DNA from: Azohydromonas sediminis
GTDB lineage: Bacteria > Pseudomonadota > Gammaproteobacteria > Burkholderiales > Burkholderiaceae_C
Assembly (NCBI RefSeq): GCF_003574675.1
Contig: NZ_QOAZ01000012.1
Location: 29,064-93,063, forward strand
Length of the DNA stretch: 64,000 nucleotides
Direction: 5' to 3'
Below are positions 60,990-64,000 of this stretch, one piece after another. How positions within the stretch are numbered: position 1 is the first letter of the stretch; each line of letters opens with the position of its first letter. Both the position numbers and the translations under genes were made by a program. Under the pieces are notes generated by a model that was not told the origin of the DNA, did no database searches, and saw only the letters and a program-made list of their open reading frames with translations.

Positions 60990-62912
60990 ATGCCCTTCGC
61001 CGACACCCAACCGCACCCGCTGCCGCCAGCCCCGTCCGACCGCGGCGACGACGCCGGCGTCACCGTGCCCGGCTCGCTCGACGCGCTGTGGGAACACCTG
61101 CACGCGGCGCCGACGCCGCGCGCGCGCCGGCTCGGCGAGGCGCTGATCCAGCGCGGCCTGATCACGCCCGAGACGCTGACGCGCGCGCTGCAGGCCCAGG
61201 CCCGCGTGCGCCCGCACCGCCTGCTCGGCCAGCTGCTCGTCGACGCCGGCGCGCTGACACCGCCGGTGCTCAACATGGCGCTGGCGCGCTGGCTCGGCGT
61301 GCCGGTGGTCGATCCGCGGCGCCTGACGCCCGAGCCCGACGCGCTCGCGCGCATCCCGGCCGCCGAGGCCGAGCGCGAGGGCGTGCTGCCGCTGATGCTG
61401 CGCGACGACACGCTCGTCGTCGCGGTGCCCGACCCGTGGGACACGCGGCTGCTCGACGAGCTGCGCTTCATCGCGCAGCTGCGCGTGCAGCCGGTGATCG
61501 CGGTGCCCGGCACGCTGGCCGCCGCGGTCGCGCGCGCGTACCGCGACGCGCCGGCCGCGCGGGCGCCGGCCGCACCGGTCGCGACGCCGCGCAGCGCGCG
61601 CGAGCTGGCGGCCGAACTCGCGCAGTCGGCGTCGGCCGAGGTCGACAGCGACGCGGCCGTCGTCTCCGAGTCCGACAACACGCTGGTGCGGCTGGTCAAC
61701 CGCATGATCGCCGACGCGATCGAGCAGCGCGCCTCCGACATCCACATCGAGACCGCCGACGCGCCGCGGCCGGTGCGCATCCGCCTGCGCGTCGACGGCG
61801 ACCTCGTGCGCTACCTCGAGCTGCCGGCGCGCTACCGCTACGCGCTCGTGGCACGGCTGAAGATCATGGCCAGCCTCGACATCTCGGAGCACCGCAAGCC
61901 GCAGGACGGCAAGATCGACTTCGCGCGCTTCGGCGGCCCGCACGTCGAGCTGCGCATGGTCACGGTGCCCACCGTGCACGGGCTCGAGGACGTCGTGCTG
62001 CGGCTGCTGTCGGGCCTGAAGCCGCTGCCGCTCGACGCGATCGGGCTGTCGGAGGGCAACCTCGCGGCGCTGCGCTCGGTGATGGCCAAGCCCTACGGGC
62101 TGATCCTGATCTGCGGGCCCACCGGCAGCGGCAAGACGACGACGCTGCACTCGGTGCTGCGCGAGCTCAACACCGAGCAGCGCAAGATCTGGACCGCCGA
62201 GGACCCCGTCGAGATCACGCAGGAGGGCCTGCGCCAGGTGCAGGTCAACGCGCGCATCGGCTGGACCTTCGCCGCCGCGATGCGCACCTTCCTGCGCGCC
62301 GACCCCGACGTCATCATGATCGGCGAGATGCGCGACGAGGAGACCGCGCGCATCGCCGTCGAGGCGTCGCTCACGGGCCATCTCGTGATGAGCACGCTGC
62401 ACACCAACAGCGCGCCCGAGAGCATCACGCGGCTGCTCGAGATCGGGCTCGACCCGTTCACGTTCTCCGACTCGCTGCTGGCGATCCTCGCGCAGCGCCT
62501 CGTGCGCCGGCTGTGCACCGCGTGCCGGGTGCGCGAGGCGCTCGACGACGACGGCGCGCTGCTCCTGGCGCGCCAGTACCTCGACAGCGGCAGCGCCGGC
62601 GGCCTCGACGAGGCGGCGCTGGTCGCGCGCTGGCGCCGGCAGCACGGCGACGCGCAGGGCCGGCTGTACCAGTACCGCCGCCACGGCTGCGCACGCTGCG
62701 ACGGCAGCGGCTACCACGGGCGTCTCGGGCTGCACGAGCTGATGCTCGCCGACGACGCCGCGCGCGAGCTGATCCGCCACCGTGCGCCGGCCGCGCAGCT
62801 GCACGCCGCCGCGCTGGCCGCCGGCATGGTCACGCTGCGCCAGGACGGCATCGAGAAGATGCTCGCCGGGCTCACCGACCTCGCCGAAGTGCTCGCCGCG
62901 AGCAACCAGTAG
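60990..62912 (+). CDS. Type II secretion/type IV pilus assembly ATPase, GspE/PilB-like
   Basis: 640 aa. An N-terminal MshEN/GspE-N module (about 45-150, LGEALIQRGLITPETLTRAL) precedes the ATPase core: Walker A GPTGSGKTTTLHS (near 376), Asp box RKIWTAEDPVEITQEGLRQV, Walker B DPDVIMIGEMRDEETA and His box STLHTNSAPESITRL. A zinc tetra-cysteine site is CTACR plus CARCDGSG (about 509-573). It drives pilus or pseudopilus assembly. No other secretion or pilus gene is adjacent, so it is a lone motor whose partners must be elsewhere. Confidence 0.95.
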   Translation: MPFADTQPHPLPPAPSDRGDDAGVTVPGSLDALWEHLHAAPTPRARRLGEALIQRGLITPETLTRALQAQARVRPHRLLGQLLVDAGALTPPVLNMALARWLGVPVVDPRRLTPEPDALARIPAAEAEREGVLPLMLRDDTLVVAVPDPWDTRLLDELRFIAQLRVQPVIAVPGTLAAAVARAYRDAPAARAPAAPVATPRSARELAAELAQSASAEVDSDAAVVSESDNTLVRLVNRMIADAIEQRASDIHIETADAPRPVRIRLRVDGDLVRYLELPARYRYALVARLKIMASLDISEHRKPQDGKIDFARFGGPHVELRMVTVPTVHGLEDVVLRLLSGLKPLPLDAIGLSEGNLAALRSVMAKPYGLILICGPTGSGKTTTLHSVLRELNTEQRKIWTAEDPVEITQEGLRQVQVNARIGWTFAAAMRTFLRADPDVIMIGEMRDEETARIAVEASLTGHLVMSTLHTNSAPESITRLLEIGLDPFTFSDSLLAILAQRLVRRLCTACRVREALDDDGALLLARQYLDSGSAGGLDEAALVARWRRQHGDAQGRLYQYRRHGCARCDGSGYHGRLGLHELMLADDAARELIRHRAPAAQLHAAALAAGMVTLRQDGIEKMLAGLTDLAEVLAASNQ

Positions 62913-62933
62913 CCGCTGCGCTAGGCTCGCGGC

Positions 62934-63896
62934 ATGGACGTCGTGCTCGCCGGCGATCTCGACGCCGCCGAACGGCGGCGCTGGCACGCCGCGCTCGCGC
63001 CGGCGCTGGCCGCGCGGTGCCCGGGCGTGCGGCTGTGGGACGAGCACGACGCGTTCGACCCGGCGGCGATCGAAGCCGCCGTCGTCGCGAACCCGGCGCC
63101 GGGCACGCTCGCCGCGTGGCCGAACCTGAAGCTCGTGCACTCGCTGTGGGCCGGCGTCGACCGGCTGCTCGCCGACGCGGCGCTGCCGGCACGCGTGCCG
63201 CTCGTGCGCATGGTCGACCCGGCGATGAACGACGCGATGGCGCAGACCGTGGTGTGGGCCGTGCTCGCGCTGCACCGCGGCTTCTTCGCCTATGCGCGCC
63301 GGCAGCGCGAGCGGCAGTGGCGGGTGCACGCGCAGCGCCGCGCCGACGAGGTCACGGTGACGCTGCTCGGGCTCGGGCAGATGGGTCTGGCCGCCGCGCG
63401 GCGGCTGATGCCGCTGGGCTACCGCGTGCAGGCGTGGACGCTGCATGCGCACCCTGCGGCCGACGACGGCATCGTGCGCGCAGCCGGCCGCGACGCGCTC
63501 GAGCCGCTGCTGCGCACGAGCGACGTCGTGGTCAACCTGCTGCCGCTGACGCCGGCCACGCGCGGGCTGATCGACGCGCGCTTCCTCGCCGCGCTGCCGA
63601 AGGGCGCCGGGCTCGTCAACGTCGCGCGCGGCGCCCACGTCGTCGACGCCGACCTGCTCGCCGCGCTCGACAGCGGGCACCTGCGCGACGCCGTGCTCGA
63701 CGTGTTCGCGACCGAGCCGCTGCCGCCCGGGCACCCGTACTGGACGCACCCGCGCGTGACGCTGCTGCCGCACGCGGCCGCGCTGACCGACGAACGCAGC
63801 GCCGCAGACGTCGTCGCCGCCAACCTCGCCGCGTGGCGCGCCGGGCGCGCGCCGCAGGCGCTGCCGGGCTGGGTCGACCACGCGCGCGGCTACTGA
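62934..63896 (+). CDS. D-2-hydroxyacid dehydrogenase, glyoxylate/hydroxypyruvate reductase A type
   Basis: 320 aa. The GhrA-type N-terminal half carries LVHSLWAGVDRLLADA; the NAD(P) motif is TLLGLGQMGLAAARRL; the substrate Arg is in VNVARGAHVVDADLL, with the acid/His pair in FATEPLPPGHPYWTHPRVT and LPHAAA. It reduces glyoxylate or hydroxypyruvate; direction and substrate are inferred from the subfamily. ATG 62934 is 21 bases after the GspE-like stop, so it could be co-transcribed. It ends just before a leftward gene at the window edge. Confidence 0.93.
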   Translation: MDVVLAGDLDAAERRRWHAALAPALAARCPGVRLWDEHDAFDPAAIEAAVVANPAPGTLAAWPNLKLVHSLWAGVDRLLADAALPARVPLVRMVDPAMNDAMAQTVVWAVLALHRGFFAYARRQRERQWRVHAQRRADEVTVTLLGLGQMGLAAARRLMPLGYRVQAWTLHAHPAADDGIVRAAGRDALEPLLRTSDVVVNLLPLTPATRGLIDARFLAALPKGAGLVNVARGAHVVDADLLAALDSGHLRDAVLDVFATEPLPPGHPYWTHPRVTLLPHAAALTDERSAADVVAANLAAWRAGRAPQALPGWVDHARGY

Positions 63897-63906
63897 GGCG
63901 CGCGGC

Positions 63907-64000
63907 TCAGAGGCTGAGAGGCAATTGATCGCCGCAGACGCCCGTCGGGTTGGCGTCAGGGCCAGAGGAACGAACGTCACGCGGCGCTGCTGCGCGGGTG
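63907..64000 (-). CDS. Possible C-terminus of a leftward gene, cut by window edge
   Basis: Reading leftward from the edge, one frame is open for 30 codons and ends GPDANPTGVCGDQLPLSL then TGA at 63909-63907. The composition looks like a real protein end, possibly of an exported protein with a Cys, but the fragment is too short to identify. Another frame on this strand is also open. Confidence 0.35.
   Translation of the reverse strand, partial: TRAAAPRDVRSSGPDANPTGVCGDQLPLSL

Overview
The window is high-GC DNA with very strong G/C bias at third codon positions. It reads as a chromosome segment of a sulfur-oxidising betaproteobacterium, probably Burkholderiales. This rests on gene content and protein character, not on a database search. 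No rRNA, tRNA, CRISPR array, insertion sequence or prophage was seen, and no stretch over about 300 bases lacks a gene or gene remnant.

Region 1 (1-12.2 kb) is the sulfur core. dsrA and a window-truncated dsrB run leftward. A ten-gene, tightly coupled cassette runs rightward from the same control region: a 79-aa unknown, a Cas6/Cmx6-like protein, a DsrC paralogue lacking both C-terminal cysteines, a 202-aa unknown, a TauD-like dioxygenase, an HTH-ferredoxin-reductase fusion, an S24-like protein, and three unknowns. A convergent operon, tusA-dsrE2-unknown-yeeE, follows. Region 2 (12.2-16.1 kb) is housekeeping: ssb, a ClC channel, recQ. Region 3 (16.1-27.2 kb) holds a NarL-type two-component system divergent from soeABC (cytoplasmic sulfite oxidation). 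soeABC is followed by a TSUP permease, a small membrane protein, a Usp protein, a CMD-Rieske fusion and a FadL-type porin. Together rDsrAB, TusA/DsrE2/YeeE and SoeABC form a route from imported or stored sulfur through sulfite to sulfate.

The main regulatory observation is that three intergenic regions (dsrA/cassette, tusA, soeA) each carry two ACCC-N4-GGG palindromes whose centres are exactly 23 bp apart, with a -10-like element at a nearly fixed offset. The NarL-type regulator encoded beside soeA is the obvious candidate to bind them. A separate operon (27.3-32.8 kb) encodes an RND pump pair, a DUF2892 protein, a CsoR-family repressor and an OsmC protein, and has its own perfect palindrome at the promoter.

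Region 4 (33-45.4 kb) is accessory metabolism: Nudix, CBS, GMC oxidoreductase, polysaccharide pyruvyl transferase, and a GntR-controlled cluster (iron alcohol dehydrogenase, hydrolase, fatty-acid-hydroxylase-like protein, DctPQM TRAP transporter). It ends at a decayed junction joining a 5'-truncated haloacid dehalogenase gene to the 3' end of a V4R-domain gene. Region 5 (45.4-64 kb) holds purB, pyrF, a large hybrid histidine kinase, a frameshifted small gene, a Yej-like peptide ABC transporter, acetoacetyl-CoA synthetase, trxC, a lone GspE-like ATPase, a GhrA-like dehydrogenase, and the edge of one more leftward gene.
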